DNA of 64,000 bases from Odiellus spinosus (taxonomy: Eukaryota; Arthropoda; Arachnida; Opiliones; Phalangiidae): NCBI GenBank assembly GCA_963920705.1, contig OY987225.1, positions 30,999,538-31,063,537 on the forward strand, given 5' to 3'. The first letter of the stretch is position 1; each line of letters starts with the position of its first letter. A program made the translations under genes and the position numbers. Shown here piece by piece: positions 1 through 15,569 of this stretch. The notes beneath the pieces are model-generated. The model saw nothing but the letters and a program-made list of their open reading frames with translations. It was not told where the DNA came from and made no database searches.

Positions 1-32
1 AAAAGTTTTTTAAATTTAACATAAACACAAAC

Positions 33-67
33 CTGAATCTCGTAAAGATGAGCAATATGAAATCTTA
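33..67 (-). CDS. Utx: UTX exon 8 (microexon), last exon in the window
   Basis: Only 35 bases. Acceptor CTTTGTAG, then TA completing Ile254, RFHIAHLYEIQ (255-265), and a weak donor GTTTGT in phase 0. Matches QFHIAHLYETQ of the family, helix A of TPR4. Intron 7 is 240 bp (68-307). The next exon lies outside the window. Confidence 0.92.
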
Positions 68-3000
68 CTACAAAGAAAAATAATTGAACACTATTAAGAT
101 TTTAATTTTGATTTGGTCCAACTAGCTAAAGATTGTTTCAATGTAAAGAGTGAAATAAATAAATTAAATATAAAAGTTTAAATATCATATCAAGGATTTT
201 CGAACTTATATTCCGCGTCATTGTTTAAATGTAATAGTTTTTTTTAATAATAATAAAAAGGATGTTAGGATAATTACAAGTAATTAGAATAAGGTTAATT
301 AACTTACTTTCAGACTTGTGAATAGTGCTTTTATTTGAGTCGATTAATGATAAATGAAAATGCTGTCAAAGAATTAAGAATTTTTTTTACTATCTCGTTT
401 TTATAGTCAAAATTTATAAAACTTTGAAAATGTGCAAACACTTTTAATAATTATCTATATAGTCTAAAGTCAACCAAATTATCTTACTATCTTAAAACAA
501 AAAAACTCTCAAAAACCAAATCTGACAAAACACTAAAACTAGAAAAAAATCACTCTTGAAATTAATAAAATATTCTAAAATCAACGTAACCTTAGAGCAC
601 TATTTAACTAAAATATACGATATTGTACCAAAGCTTTTAGTCTTAGTTTAAGCTGATAAATTATAAAATTACAAAATTAACTTAAATCGTTAATTTAACT
701 TCTCATCACAAAAACTTTTCAATTTAAATCTATGTCAAGTTAAATTACTATCTTGTCTTTTTAATTAATTTGAGTGACAACTAATGAACTTACTTTTAAC
801 GCAGATTCATGATCAGAAAGAACTTTGAACATCAAACCGAGACGAAAATGAATTTCATTTGCTCTTTTGAAACTTGGATCAATGTATAAAAGTTGACGAA
901 ATGTTCGTATGGACCTAGAATGAAAAATTTAAATATAAATCATTAATAAATGTAAACTTTATCAACAATTATTATGTTCACATACTTAAAACGCAAAATA
1001 CTCTAAGCCTAAATCATAATTTCACGTCTAGTTATTGTGAATTTTATCATACGAACTCATTCCTTTTAAAAACAAGAGTGCAATCGACGTCTAAGCCCAA
1101 AACTAAATTCCGTCATAAGCCGGTTAAATCAGAACAAAGATTGAAACAATTTTCCTTCTGAATGTCTGCGGGGGCGGAAAGAATTCTGGTAATATCTCTT
1201 TAAATCGGCGGCGCGCAGCTAGTGGTCTATCCCACCGGAAGTATGACACAAACTCATTGTGTCACGCAAGAGGAAGGCCAAACTCTTTTCCACAGAACTT
1301 GCCTCGGATAACTTAAATTCTAAACCATCATTTAAAACGTAATTTCCCCTTTTCCTTCTTACGTACTACCATATCTCTTTGGGGAATTTTACTGCTAAGC
1401 CTAACAGCAAAATTATATTCAAAAGCTAAGCCTAACAGCAAAAGTATTTTAAAACGCCAAGCCTAATAGCAAAATTATTTTAATGCGCTAAGCCTAATAG
1501 CAAAATTATTTTAATGCGCTAAGCCTAATAGCAAAATTATTTTAATGAGCTAAGCCTAACAGCAAAAGTTTTTTAAAACGCTAAGCCTAACAGCAAAAGT
1601 ATTTTAAAACGCTAAGCCTAAAAATTTAAATTAGTGCATTCAGATTTAATTTCTCAAATATCAAATAAAAACAATTAAACCACATGTAGATTTCTCATAA
1701 AAATTAAAAAATACAATATTTTAATTCAAATTTCAATGTTTCCCAACTAAAACTAAACAAAATTTGACCTACATTATCCAACGAGACTTAGGGACAGATC
1801 TCATTTCCTAAACATCATTAAAACTTGTTTTATTCATATCGATTGTTAAGCCTAACTTAGAACCATTAGCATTAAACTAGATTAAAATATACCTTTTGCT
1901 CTTGAAATTCAAAATATTTTCATATATTTATATCGTGCGTTGGATTTCTGAAGATCTTGCCAACTATTTAGCAAGACGGAAATATGACGTTAAACAACGG
2001 GGAAACCCTTGAAAAGATTTTTTTCTTTAGAGGATTCAAAGTTATTACGTTAATCTGGGTGTAGGTGTTGAAAACAAATCTAATATTATGACGAAAGCGA
2101 CTAATTTGCGTAGAATTTCATCTAGGAAGTGTTTAATTAAATTGACGCAACATTATTAAAAGTAATAAATGTCTTTTTCGCCTTATTTGGCTCGAGTTCA
2201 ATTTTGTTTATAAGAGAAAGTTTCCAGCTTTAATATGTAAATGAATAGTAAGCCAAGTACAGCTCGGAAATATTGGGTCAAGGTTTTGTATCGAACGTGG
2301 TAAAGGTTCCAGGAAGTAATTGTAAAGAGGTTTACCGTTTCTTTACGCAAAAGGTACGAGACAAGAACAAGGACATTTATGAATATACTACACATTTAAC
2401 AAAATTAGGCTTAGCTTAGAACAAGAGCTGGAAGTTTTAGAGTCATGAGAAATAATTTTGGGAGTGATATTTCGTGTCTAGGGAGAAACTAACATAGATG
2501 GGGGACATATTCGGTCGATATGGTGCAAAAAATACTTATTTGGCTAAGCAATTAGGCGAACGTAGACACGTCGAATAAATTTGTAGAAAAAATTCAGAAA
2601 CCATTCCCTAAAAAGGAAACTAACCTCTCCAATTGAAACTTATGTTTCAATGATGTAAATTCAACCGAGGCTTAAAGCGGATCAATTTTCAAGGCAAAAA
2701 GTACTATTTAGAGAATTCCGGTATTTATGTATAAGTGTTTTTGGGTGAGTACAAATGTACGAGCACAGTTTTAGAATGCTTATCAACCTACGCAAACTAG
2801 AGGCCTCCTTCCACGCAACAACACAACTTTCTCTCTCTATTTCTCTCAAGTGTTGGGGAAAGTTGAAAATACAATTTTACCATCGAAGCTAGACGATTTT
2901 GTTACAAAATAAATTGCTCTAAACCTGCCTGGTATTTGTGGTACTAATGGTATATTTATGATAAAATTAATTACGCCAAGGTTTTTTTTGACTTACATTA

Positions 3001-6000
3001 CATGTTCGTTACCTTTGCGCAATGATCTTTTGAAATTATTACTTATTACGACATGTTATTACAGTATTTAATGTTTATTACTAGATATAACGCAAGTAAT
3101 TTGGATGTATCATAATTTTTATCTTGCCCAAGGCGAAATACAAAATTACAATAAATAATAAATAAATCCAATATCGGTTCTTTCTACAGCACAAATTACT
3201 TGTATTACAATATTCCTCGGATTAACTTTCAAAATTAAAGCAAAATCAACATTAATATTAAATTATATATGATAATTAATTCGGCACTAAGTTTAATTTT
3301 ATCAATCATCGAAATCAAATCTAAATAAAACTTGAGATAAATATAACCTAATTTAAAACTTAAATTTCTGGTTAAAATAATTTTAAATGTCATTTAAAAC
3401 AATAACGTAATTAATTTATTTTTCACTGCAAACTTTATGAAAATGAAAGCTCAAAACAATTTTTTCGGCTCAGTAACCTATTTGGGTGGGCTTTTAAAAA
3501 AAATTCCAAATTTATGAAAATCCCTTAACCACGTTCATTCAACTTTATATCCTGCCTAGAATAAAAATCAAGAATCAACTTGAAATTTCATGGCGTACAA
3601 ACCTAGTCCGCTCTCTCTAGGACAGAGCACAAAGAAAATCTGAATCTGACTATATATTTTTGTATACAAGATTCCAAGAAATGGCAAAAATCACTATTGG
3701 AGGGAATGGTTGAAGGAAAACAAAGGTAATACCATAATTCCATGCTTCGTTTATACCCCTTGGCTTAAGCACCACTTCCTTCCAAGTACTATTTTGTATA
3801 TACTAATCTTCCACCTCTCCCCTATGAGCCATAAGCCATTATCTATATGTATATATATATTAAAAGAGATACTGAAGACGAGAAAGTTGGAAGTAAGGTG
3901 TAATTATTAATCATAAAAACATTATAAAATGATAATTACCATAACTGCAATTTGAGCTCACTAAGCCTACAGATATCATGCAATCTGTAGCGTCTAAATA
4001 TTTTTACGTTTTTTCAAGCCCATGAATCTTTACTTGAGGTCAAATGTGAGGTCAAGTGTGCAAAGAATAGATTTAAATATAAGTAAAATAACCTCATGAA
4101 TGACGTCAGCATTTATTTTTTATTTCATCTCGCGATCGAGACTCCCTCGCGCCAACTGAACACTAAAACACGCGCCAATTTTTAAGACGTTTGATTGGCT
4201 GTAGCTTTTCGCGCGTTTTTATTAGATTGAAAATGAAGTTAGGGTTAGCGTAGTTATATCGTAACTCGGTTAATTAACTGTAAATTAATCAGAAACGTTT
4301 TAATAATCGATTAAAAACAACACGTTACTCGTCTTCATTATCTCTTGAAAGGTTTCAATTTCTACGAATGTAATTTGATGAAAAGGAGGGGACCAATCAT
4401 TTTTCTTTGGAATCGCGGCTCCCATATAGCGTCGATTTAATGAAAAATATGCGGAACATTTTTATCCATGGATGGCCATAAAAACAAAAACCGGTTAATC
4501 CGGGATGCACCAGTCAGACATAATAATAGATTATTCACCTTCCTATTGTAACCACCCAAACTACGATGATAAAATAAAAATTTACCCAATTTACGGTGAA
4601 ATTTTTGAGATACGAGTAATACAATAGTAATTCTTAATTTATTACAGATAAAGCAAGGAATTTATACCGCGCATGAGCTTAAAACAGTAAGTCTCTTTTG
4701 TATATGGATTAAGCGTAACTAGAGTGGAACGAATATCCGTTTTAAAGTTTAATTATCCTGACTTTTCCAAGTTTCTCAGACCATCTTTGGGGGGGGGGGG
4801 GGCATCTTTTGACTAATGTTGCAGGACCTCCGTCAAAATCAGAAGGTTAAGGATAATTCAGAAACACAATGTTTTACTACGAAAACGTATCTTATTTAAA
4901 GTAAATCAATAAAAATATCACTTCATTTTCCTCTTCACCCTCCCTTTCAGATCAGTGACACGCTTGTAAACTCTACCATCTCCACGTGGGTGATTTTGCT
5001 AACGTTTGTGGACTACTTGTCCCTAGATCGAACCCCTTACTTTATTAAAGTGTCCTCCTAACCAAAGTTATACTTTCTCGCGAAGAGATGATCCTCGCAG
5101 GTCGGTTACGCGTGACGGGAGGTGCAAATTGCAAAGTAGGGCGAGAAATATTCCCTCGAAAAATACACAACACAGTCCACCATCCCGTGAAAGAGAGAGA
5201 GAGATAGAGGCCCCCTCTTATATTTCAAATTCTAGGCCGGATGTCAAAGTCATTTACCGAAACAGAGTCAAAGATGGCGTGTCGTCACATGATCACACCT
5301 TCTTTCATTTGTGACCTGAAGTCCATCGCGTACAAACACGATATTCTTAAGTGACAAAATATGAAACACCTTGATATTTTTCTTAATCCAGGCTATATTG
5401 ATTAGTTAATGATTGATTTGGTCTAATACCATTGGTCTATTGATTACAAAGATCATGATAGGGTTTTTCTATTTTTTACTAGTGAATTTTCTGATTTTTC
5501 CAGGTGATCCAAATGATTTGAAACCCCTAATGAACGCCTAACCAACTTAGCGTCATTGAAGTTTAGGATCAAGTACTTGTACTTCCATTAATTTCCCTAA
5601 TTTCAACCGAAATTTTAAGGATTTTCCTAATTTTTTGGACAAAATTAGAATTCCCTGGTATTTTCTTGTTTGTATGAACCCTGTTTAATGTTCTTTTATC
5701 AATTGCCCTTACAATATAGAGACCATGGTAGGCCACCAATAGGGAATGTAATATTGTATTTAAATTGAAATCTATGTTCTTAGAATAAAATTCAAAATTA
5801 AAAGTTATTTGTGCGCGACAGTCTTTAGCTATAGTTAGCATATAGTTTGAAACAATACCGAATTCTTAAAATATACGACGACCTTTTCCAAAGTATAGTT
5901 GAGGACCATCTTACGGTTGCGGGTTATACAATAGGGTCTATTGTGAATAACCCCTTTTTTTCTGATTTCCTGTATCTCTCTTGAATGTTTAAAAAATTAA

Positions 6001-9000
6001 CACGGCCGAGAAATAGAGAGGATATGAGTTTTAATAATAATTTAGAACTAACATCCGGGATACCGACCGTGACTACGTGCTGTCCGAGAGATTTTTACGT
6101 AAGATTATTAACACCACATAGGATTACCGTATAATTATTATCTCATTTCCTACGGGACGTTTATAATAATTAAGGTTTAGCTAAATATAATGTTAGGTTT
6201 ATGGATATATTTAATAAATAGCAAGTGGGTGAATATATAAAGGGTTAAGTCTTAGAATATCACTCGCTTTCTTAACTATTCGCGGCCGAAACGAATCTAG
6301 GTGGCAAATAATAAAGTTACCCTATTATAAATCAAAATAACTAATATTTTAGGACTTAATTAGACTTAAAGGTCATCTGTTAAAGGTCAAGGACGCCATA
6401 TTGTCAAAAAAACACGCGCTCGTAACTTAAAACACTAATGATTTAGTAAGTCTAAGCCTAAATAAAAATAATATTTTAGGCCCGATTTAGGCTTAAAGGT
6501 CATTCGTGACAGGTCAAAAGGTGCGTTATAGCGCAACGGATAAGAAGATTCAAAATTGAATCGCGTGATCCATCTTAAACGCTCACAAAACGACCCGGGG
6601 CATGTTGTAGTCTCAAACAAGAATGGGGCTTACGTTGTATGTTGTTTTGTTAAAATCCGTAAAAATCTTCCAAGTTACCCAACGGATATCCGGTGTGACA
6701 ATGAGGGGGTGTACGTAAGAATCAAGAGGCACGACTAAAGGATCCAGACTGTATGAATTCCGACACCATAAGTCTGACGTAAAGTTGAACAATATTTCGT
6801 CGCGTTGTTACTTTAGCTTACGAGGGCTTTTAAGTTCAGGGTACGTATGGAAGATTTATTCTTGGCAAAGGAAGTTGGTAGACTTATATTGATGGCTTCG
6901 GTTACGCCGTATTACACGGTGTATTAACCCCAATGACACGCGAACAAATAAAATATGTATCTGTTCTTCGAAAAAACACAGCTGGTTTGTACCGCCCCCG
7001 ATGAAAAAATCATCAAACATAAATAGAATTTCCTTTGGAAGTTTTGGGGTTGCAACAATTACAGATATAGAAGATTGAAAAGCGATGGTATAATCTTTAT
7101 AGATCAAAGCTTGAAGGAATGGGCTGAGTACTTGTAACAAACAGTGGAGAGAGCTCGGGTTAACTGCTGGAAATTTGGTGTTCATTCCCAGTACATGTTT
7201 TCAATTATTTTTTAAAAATCAAACAGTTCAATTGGTTGGGGATTATCAGGTTTTTAAAAAAAAAATTTTTAAACGGGAACCTAGATAAGTCGCCCAAAAA
7301 TAACTTAATTGTAACATTGTCAAGAAAATCAAGTACCTTACAATTGTATCAAATCTGTACCAAGAAGGATCAGATAAGGAGAGGAAAAGTGGGGCTGCGT
7401 TGAGTTAGAGAGAGAAGAGCCAACCTCCCACTCGGGTGGAAAGGGGGGATAGGAAATTCTCGAGGTAAACTGTTGTCACGTGGTCGCTAGCTAGCGCGTC
7501 TCATAAAGGATTCGTTTTACCCACGTGACAACAATTTACCACGAAGCATCTCTACCCCCCGTTCTCCCAGAGTGGGAGTTTAGGCCGACGCAGTAGGAGC
7601 CGCGCGGTTTCCTCTCCTTGTCTGATCCTTCTTGTCTGTACCAAACCATAGTTTATCCAAAAATTATCAATATCTAAGATTATATTAACTCCATTTTCAA
7701 ATAAATGTGTAAAAACAGACGTTTCAGCTTCCTTATTCGAACTGTTATTGTTAGACATTATTAGTTTAAAAGCAGTAAAAATTTTAACACTCTTTAAACT
7801 GTTACGTTGTCTCAGCGGAAATAGTAAGTTGTAAAAATGAAAGGGGTAATAAAAAAACCAAAACCCTTTTTCATTCATAAGAAAAGTAGCGTGAAATTGA
7901 CGTGGGAGGGTTTTTGATCGATAGCAAAATACAAGCTGTAATAAAGCGCCACCAAGCGTCGCTTTATTATACTAGAAACTACTATATTAAATTGATATAG
8001 TAGTTCTTTCGCAATGGGATTAATTGAAAAAGTTTTACCGGCAATAACTTTGAATAAAAAAAAATTGAAACTGTCTTGTTTTCTATATTATCGTGCTAAG
8101 TAGGTATTTATCTCTCAGTGTCTGCAACATAAATCCTTATGTCTAAACGTGTCTGCTTCTAGATTAAAGATAACCATTAATTAACTAGTTAGATTTAACA
8201 TAATTTATATGATTAATTAACATTTGGGAGGAGAAATATTTTATTTAGGAAATTATTTAGGACGTTGTTGCTTAGTGAATTGATTCATATTGTAACTAAT
8301 TGTTGTAAGTTTGGACAGAAATATTTTCAGTTGGTTTGCAGGGACAACGCGAAGTGAAAGTGTGTCTAAGATGGGACAGTCAAACTTTTAAGTGTTTTTA
8401 CTGCTCACTTTAAGGTTAGGATTTTATCCGTCATGGACATTTAATTTGCTACACATTATGGTTTTTTAAATGTTAAAGTTTCGAATGAATAGAGGGAGGA
8501 GAGCGTAAGAAGTCGAGAAAGGGGCTAAAAACCATTTCGAGGTAATTGCTACCACCTTTGGAAGGGATCACAGAGGAGGAAAAAGACTCAGAGGCATGGG
8601 TTTTTATTTTGTAAAGCTTTGGTTCATAGTTGGGTCCCTAAGTCGCTGTTCATAAAGGAAATGGAATAGATAGTTTTCAACATCTTGATTTTATTTAAAG
8701 GTAATTTCAAGATGCCGATGAAGGAAAGTTTTTGGGATATGGTGATTTGTTTTTTTAACTTAACACGTGTTCGTTAAATGGTAGACTTGGATTATAAGCC
8801 TAAATATTTAAAGTTAACACAAAGTAGACATATATTTTATAATCTATAATAGATATAAGATAATATAGGTTTTATAAAGATTATATTTCTATCGAGATTA
8901 AATTTAATATTTAAATTTATTACTATTTCGTGTTGAAATTCGAACTTCTTTCATTATTACGCAATTTCATTTAATTACGTAATAAGTACGATTAGTAATT

Positions 9001-12000
9001 CAAAACATTCCTCGTAACTCTCTCAACTTCCTGTTTTGTAATATTAGAAGTCCAATATTTATATTTTTTTTTTTCTCTTTTGGTACAAAGTTCTTTTTCG
9101 GCATAATAAGTTTTAACTCTCCAAACGTTGCGCGCTTTTTCATTCATAATGCACTTTTTGGGGGGTTTAATGGGTGGGCCAAGCGCATAAATTACAATTA
9201 ACCACGTACTACGAGACTCTCAAACCACGCCCTAACGGAAAAAAAAGCTTAAAATAAAAATGGGTGGAATTACATTTAATAAGATTTTTTCTTGATTTTT
9301 CGTGGTGTCAATGGCATCTAATGAATTCAAATCATGTTTGAAAAACATGTTCCGTAAAACAATTTCTCTTTTACGAGAACCCAGATTATGTGTACACACT
9401 TAAGCAGACGACAGAGTTGATAAAACTTAAGCAGCCGATAAAGTTCATAACTGAAGCAGACGACAAATTTAATAAAACCTTAAGCAGCCGACAAATTTAA
9501 TAAAACCTTAAGCAGCCGACAAATTTGATAAAACCTTAAGCAGCCGACAAATTTGATAAATCGATAGCTTTAAGTTATATTTTTAAAATTTATAATCAAA
9601 TTCAAATTATACAATTCTCTTGTCGACTTTTTTAAAAAAAAACTTGAATATTAACCTTGATACCAGATACTTAAAACCGTAATCGGACACAAAGTCGAAG
9701 AATAAAAAGGATTAAAAGCTAATTACATAAATGGGTCAATTAGAAAGTAGTGGATGTAGTAAAAAATAGTGTCAATAGGCCAGTGAGAAAATCATTCGCC
9801 TACTTTCCTTCGCGCAACGCCACCGTGCGGGGATAATCTTTAAACATTACAGCATTTGAGGCCACGAAGAGTTCGCTATAAGTATATCGATCGGGCCCAG
9901 GTTTGGATGTTTCAACAATCAAACGCAACAACATTTCAACCCTACATCTTCCTGGTAAGTCCAAGCTTTTAAACACGATACGATAAAGGAGGGTTTTACC
10001 TTCAATTGTACTGTACAATAATACTGAAACGATTCTTTCGTGTCTACGTGCGAGGTCACACGGGGAAGCTCGCTACTCAGGGGTCGTTGGAAACAACCTC
10101 TTTTCGGTTCGGTCCAATGTATTGTCGTAATCAGTTTCAAATTCCAATAAGAAACAAACCTACAGACCTTCGTATCTTTAATATAAATAATCATAGGGTT
10201 AAGAAAGTATCTAGCTTTGATACGCGATAACATTTAACATTGATACGAACTAAACTGAACATTCATCTAGATTCGACTTTACTTTGAAATTTCCATGATA
10301 TAGTAATGATTTTAAATAGGAAGTTACAACAAAACTGTGTACTGCGAATTTCCAATAGTGGAGGAGTCTTGGTATTACTTTGGTTTATTTAAGGAATTGA
10401 TGCAAAATTCGGAAACAGTTGGAAAATTCTGTACGTGTTAAGCTGAAAGGGTTCTTTTCCCACGGCTTAGAGATATAATGATGTCTAGCCTTTATACGCG
10501 TTGAAAATTTAAAATGATTCTTATTGCATCACTGAAGGGGATACCGAAGAAGAAAATCAATGGGATTGTAAGAGGTTGGAAGATGTTGCGCGAGAGAAGA
10601 AGGAAACGAACCTTGACTTAAATTCAGTTTCTTTTTTGTCTACGAAATATTTTATAGTTTGATATTAAATTTTATTGACATTCTATTTCCGTACCTTCCC
10701 ATTTTATTTTATAAACCTACATTTACTCTCAAGTGGTGGGAAAATGGTTTATGACATAACAACTAGTTTTTTATCGATTCCTGTTCGTTTAAATACGCTT
10801 AATCAAACAGTAAAAAAATTACTAACAAATATTAGAAATAAAATTAAAACTTACTATCAAAATAGGCTTAGCTGGATTCATGGAGATATCATGAACTCCC
10901 CGACCAATGGCATTGATCATGGAGATCCAGCATTCTCCATATTAGAGCCATCGAGCAATGCCATTGGTCGGGGAGTTCAGGTAATCTCCATGAATCAAGC
11001 TAAGCCTATTTTAAATTTATTGCTAATTTAATATTTGATTTTAAATTTTTACTGTTGGATTAGGACTATTTAAATGAAAAAAAAAACACCTTTTTAAGGT
11101 TGCATTCTATCTATTATTGATCTAAAATTCAAAAGATAATCTTCCTCATTAGGGTTAAATATAACATCTTATCTCTTTCAAACCAAAGACCGAAAGAAAA
11201 AAAAATACAAATAACGTGCTGAAATTTCAAATTAATTTATTTAATCCTACTTAATAAAGCGAAAAAAGTGACATTATAGGTCAGTAACATAATTCAACCA
11301 CATTTTAAGATTTATATAAGCCACCGTATCAAATATAGAAATAAATCCGCAAAATTGAAAATTAAGATAAAATGGAATAATTAATTTCACCCAGAGTAAG
11401 TAGCGCTTACAAAGTTAGTTTCCACGTATAATTCCTATCATTTGGTTTAGTTTAAATACAGAGGAAGATAGCTTCGTACAAGCTGTAACTTTAAACTATA
11501 TCAGACTATATATATTTATAATTCGGAAAACGTTTTAACGTTCCCCAAAAATACCTTCAAAAATGCTTTGAAATAAATTAAGAATTAGCCAAGCCCTCAG
11601 GGTCCATTATCATAAAATAGCAGACGAACTCATCTACAGACACAGCGACCTTCCTATAAAAGTATATATATATAGAAGAGAAATAGCAGAAAACTCTAAC
11701 GAAGCTAAGAGATTTTTTAATTTTCATGTCACGTTCACCGCGCTTGTCTCTAAGGATATCCTCCCCTCGAAGCTTTTTTAGAAATTGATGAACATGAAAA
11801 TATCTATACTTAGGTAATGATACATTTACAATATATCGTAAAGCTGAGGCGGATTGATATATCGTATAAAATCATCGTAGGGAACTATCATTTGTTATAT
11901 ATAAGCAAAGAATATTATCGGTTTAAACCAAAAGGTAGGATTGAATGGAAAAAATATTAATTATACTGATTTTTTTAATAAGCCTATTCTTACAGTAACA

Positions 12001-15000
12001 TACCCCTTAATATATGATAATAGAAATAATTAAAATTAACAATTATTAAGACTGTACGAGTTTAAATAGCAGGGTGACCACTGAAAATTTTAAAATCCTA
12101 TATAGGAAATTTCTTTGCGAAATATAGGATAAAATAGGAAGAAATAAGTGTAAAATATATGATAAAATAGGAAAATAATTAACTATAAGTAGGAACCATG
12201 TTTATTATTGCATCACAACTCTCGCCACCGGTTTAAACATGGTATTAATATGATCCTATTGCTTAAATAGTATGGAATTTTACAGACTATTTTAAATGGA
12301 AAAATGTACAGTTAAGCTAAAATAATCTTATACAGCCACAGCTGACAGTATGATTTATAACTTTACCCGTAACTAGAGATTTTGAGTAGAAATATAGGAG
12401 ATTATAGGAATTGCCATTAAATTATAGGAGATAGGAAGGTGAAAATATAGGAAAAAACGGGTAAGTTACTACGCTAAGTCTATTATAACTCTCCACTAAT
12501 AATAATTAGGTTTCCAAGTAGTTTAATAAAGACACTGAAATTTTTTCACCCTACCTTTAAAAAGAGTAAAAGTATAAAATTTGAGCCAAAGGGCAATGCC
12601 TTTCTTTAAATACCGGTGTATCATGAAATATTTGGAATAAAATTAAAATTTACGTTGAAAAAGTCTAAAATGGTTAGACTTTTTTTTTTTTTTTTTCTTC
12701 ACTTCAGTACAAGGGGACCGTATGTTTTTAATTGAAGGGATTATTTTATCGGGAACGTAATCATTAAGTTTTAATCCTTTAAATAATTATAATTTCCGGA
12801 TACTGCATATTAAACTTAAACGGATGTTTTGATATTATTTGAGATTAAAGTTATTTTTGATTGTAATTTACGGAAAAACTTAAATACGATCAGGGTTTAT
12901 AATTAGCTAAAAATAATGTCTTTATCAGCTTATACTTGGTTATAATTAGATTGTTAGATAGTTAATAATAAATGGCCTTTAAGTTAATCTTGATTAAAAG
13001 AGATTTTTTATGAATTACATGGAAATTCAGTAGCATTTTCGGAAAATCGTTGAAAAAAATAAAACGCCATTTTCGAATTTTTAAAATAATTTCTCGCAAT
13101 ACTACGTCATAACTATGGTCGCGTGGCTGATTCTCGCGCGTTCTGGCACGTGATAAGGTCGCTTTCGCGCAGTCGTTTTCGTAGAAGTACTTAATCCAGA
13201 TTTTTAAGTTTATTAAAAATGCGTCAACCCAGAGGTATAGAATTTTGAATAATAGAATAAAACTAAAAATACGTCACTAATATCAACTCTCATCTGGGCG
13301 GAGTCTGGGAGCTATAAAACTGAATGAATGGCTAAACAAAGACCATGTCCCGCCTAGACTATTGTTTTTGTTTAGGAAATAAAATTATTTAATTAATAAT
13401 CAAATAAGGCGTTAATATATTAGAACTTAGATACTTTTAAAAATAAATTAATAAAATTAATAGGTTTAGTCGTTATAAAGTTAAAATAAAGAAAAAAATT
13501 GCTTTGTATTCGTCTATGATAAGTGATAAGTATATTATTAAGGATTTATCCAATTAAAATAGCGTATAATCTTTAGATAAAGGCGCTAACCAATCATGCG
13601 GGACTATTGTGATCTTTTTTTTTATCCTTTCCAAATCAAAATTAAAAATACGGGACTTTTTTTTTTTTGATAACAATTAAATAATATGATATTGTTATTA
13701 TTAAATATTCAATAAACGTAACGGAATTGTAATTAATACTTCATTTTTAATTATAAAAATATTTTAAGATTGAATATGAAGATTCAATTGGAATTAAAAT
13801 TACTTTGAGAAATATATTTTGATTTATATTAGACCATTTTTATGTATTTTTTCGTGTAAATAAACCTATTTTAAGTTAATTTTAAATACTTAAAATTCAC
13901 AAATTTAAATAAATTTTTTTGAAATTTAATTTAATTTGTAAAAATTCATAATATTAATAGTTATTGATAAATTTTGTCGTAAATTGACTAAATTTGAAGA
14001 TAACTTTATGCTGGATTATTATATCTACTACAAATTAGTCTAAAATTCTAATTTATAGGAAATATTTGAAAATAATTCATAACATTTCTATTTCTTGACC
14101 GATTTTGACGTAAATTGCCTTAATTTGTAGTCAAATCTACGCTTTAACAAATCTAATCCATTCTAGTCTAAATAGCAACCATAAATCCCCGTAAAAATTA
14201 TTACTAAAAGTTCTAAAAGGCCTAATAATTGAAAATAAATCATAAATTTACTATTTTTGGACGTATTTTGACGTAAATTGCCTTAATTTGTAGTCAAATC
14301 TACGCTTTATCACATCTAATCCGTTCTAGTCTAAATAGCAACCTTAAATCTCCCGTAAAAAGTATTACTAACAGTTCTAAAAGGCCTAATAATTGAAAAT
14401 AAATCATAAATTTATTATTTTTGGACCGATTTTGAAGTAAATTGCCTTAATTTGTAGTCAAATCTACGCTTTATCAAATCTAATCCGTTCTAGTCTAAAT
14501 AGCAACCATAAATCTCCCGTAAAATGATTACAAAAAATTCTAAAAGGCCTATTATCAAACATTTGAAAATAAATCAAATTTTTTGACCAATTCTGACGTA
14601 GATTGTCTCAATTTGAAGTCAAATCTATGCTTTATTGTATCATAGCTATCTCATATAAAAATAAATATATATATATCAAATCAACATACCGTAACTAGCG
14701 AATAAACGTTTTACTCCAATATCAGCATTTTAAAACCGTGTTTTGAGCTCAAAAGCCATAATTCGAAATGATTCTCGCGATTCAATACCACCGAATCCCA
14801 CACACAAACACACAGACACACGCAAACCAAACTTTAGTCGCCAATAGATAACGAAACACTTGTCAAAAAGATAGATCTTTGTTCTCTTTGTAAAACTGTT
14901 TAGGAGCCAGAAAAAAAAGTGGTCTAAATTGGCTGGGGAATTTTTACTTTATGACCCTAGAAGATCTTTGCAACTTTTACTCCGAAGAAGAGGCGAAGTC

Positions 15001-15533
15001 CCAAGTTGAAAATTTTCTAAAGAGGGTTGGGTTTACCACTAAAGTTAGAAAATAAAGAATCAGGCTGAGATTTCATTGAGTATGAACTTGGGGTGTCGTG
15101 GATCTCAATCATTTGACCCTTAGAACCAACTAACTACGGACAGAATATTGAGAAAGGACTCAAGGAAGACAGAATTCCATTTCATTCGGATATGGTCCAT
15201 GGATATGATATTATCAAGGTAAAACTAGAGTCGATATCACCTTAATTTTGCAGTAGTTAAAAAGCTAGCCTACTAGTTATCTCTAAGATATTTTTACTTC
15301 GGATAAAGGAAAGACTAGTTTCGAGTGTTCTGACGAAATAAGTTGATAAATGTTAAATTGAAATAATATAAAGATAAAAATATTTCAACTTAAAACTACA
15401 CCAAAATCAATGCCAGATTTCACGTTATTCTAATAATATTTCAAAGTATGTTTCCTAGGCTTGGCTTTGATCCATTCTTTTTTGAACAAAAACAGGACGA
15501 AACCATTTTTCAAAAGCAGCCCCTACTACCCAT

Positions 15534-15569
<36 letters not shown>

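Noticed and set aside
1393..1623. GCCTAA/TTAGGC words resembling the nematode telomere hexamer
   Set aside because: They are parts of a 31-bp unit, never adjacent hexamers, and the same word is dispersed in repeat arms across the window; not telomeric.
6856..7185. 109-codon minus-strand frame
   Set aside because: No family recognised, and the other strand has equally plausible short peptides; no splice or repeat support.
7552..7878. 108-codon minus-strand frame
   Set aside because: Its C-terminal part is the right arm of B1; the rest has no recognisable motif.
10675..11031. 118-codon plus-strand frame
   Set aside because: It runs through both arms of the K1 hairpin; copies K2 and K3 do not keep the frame.
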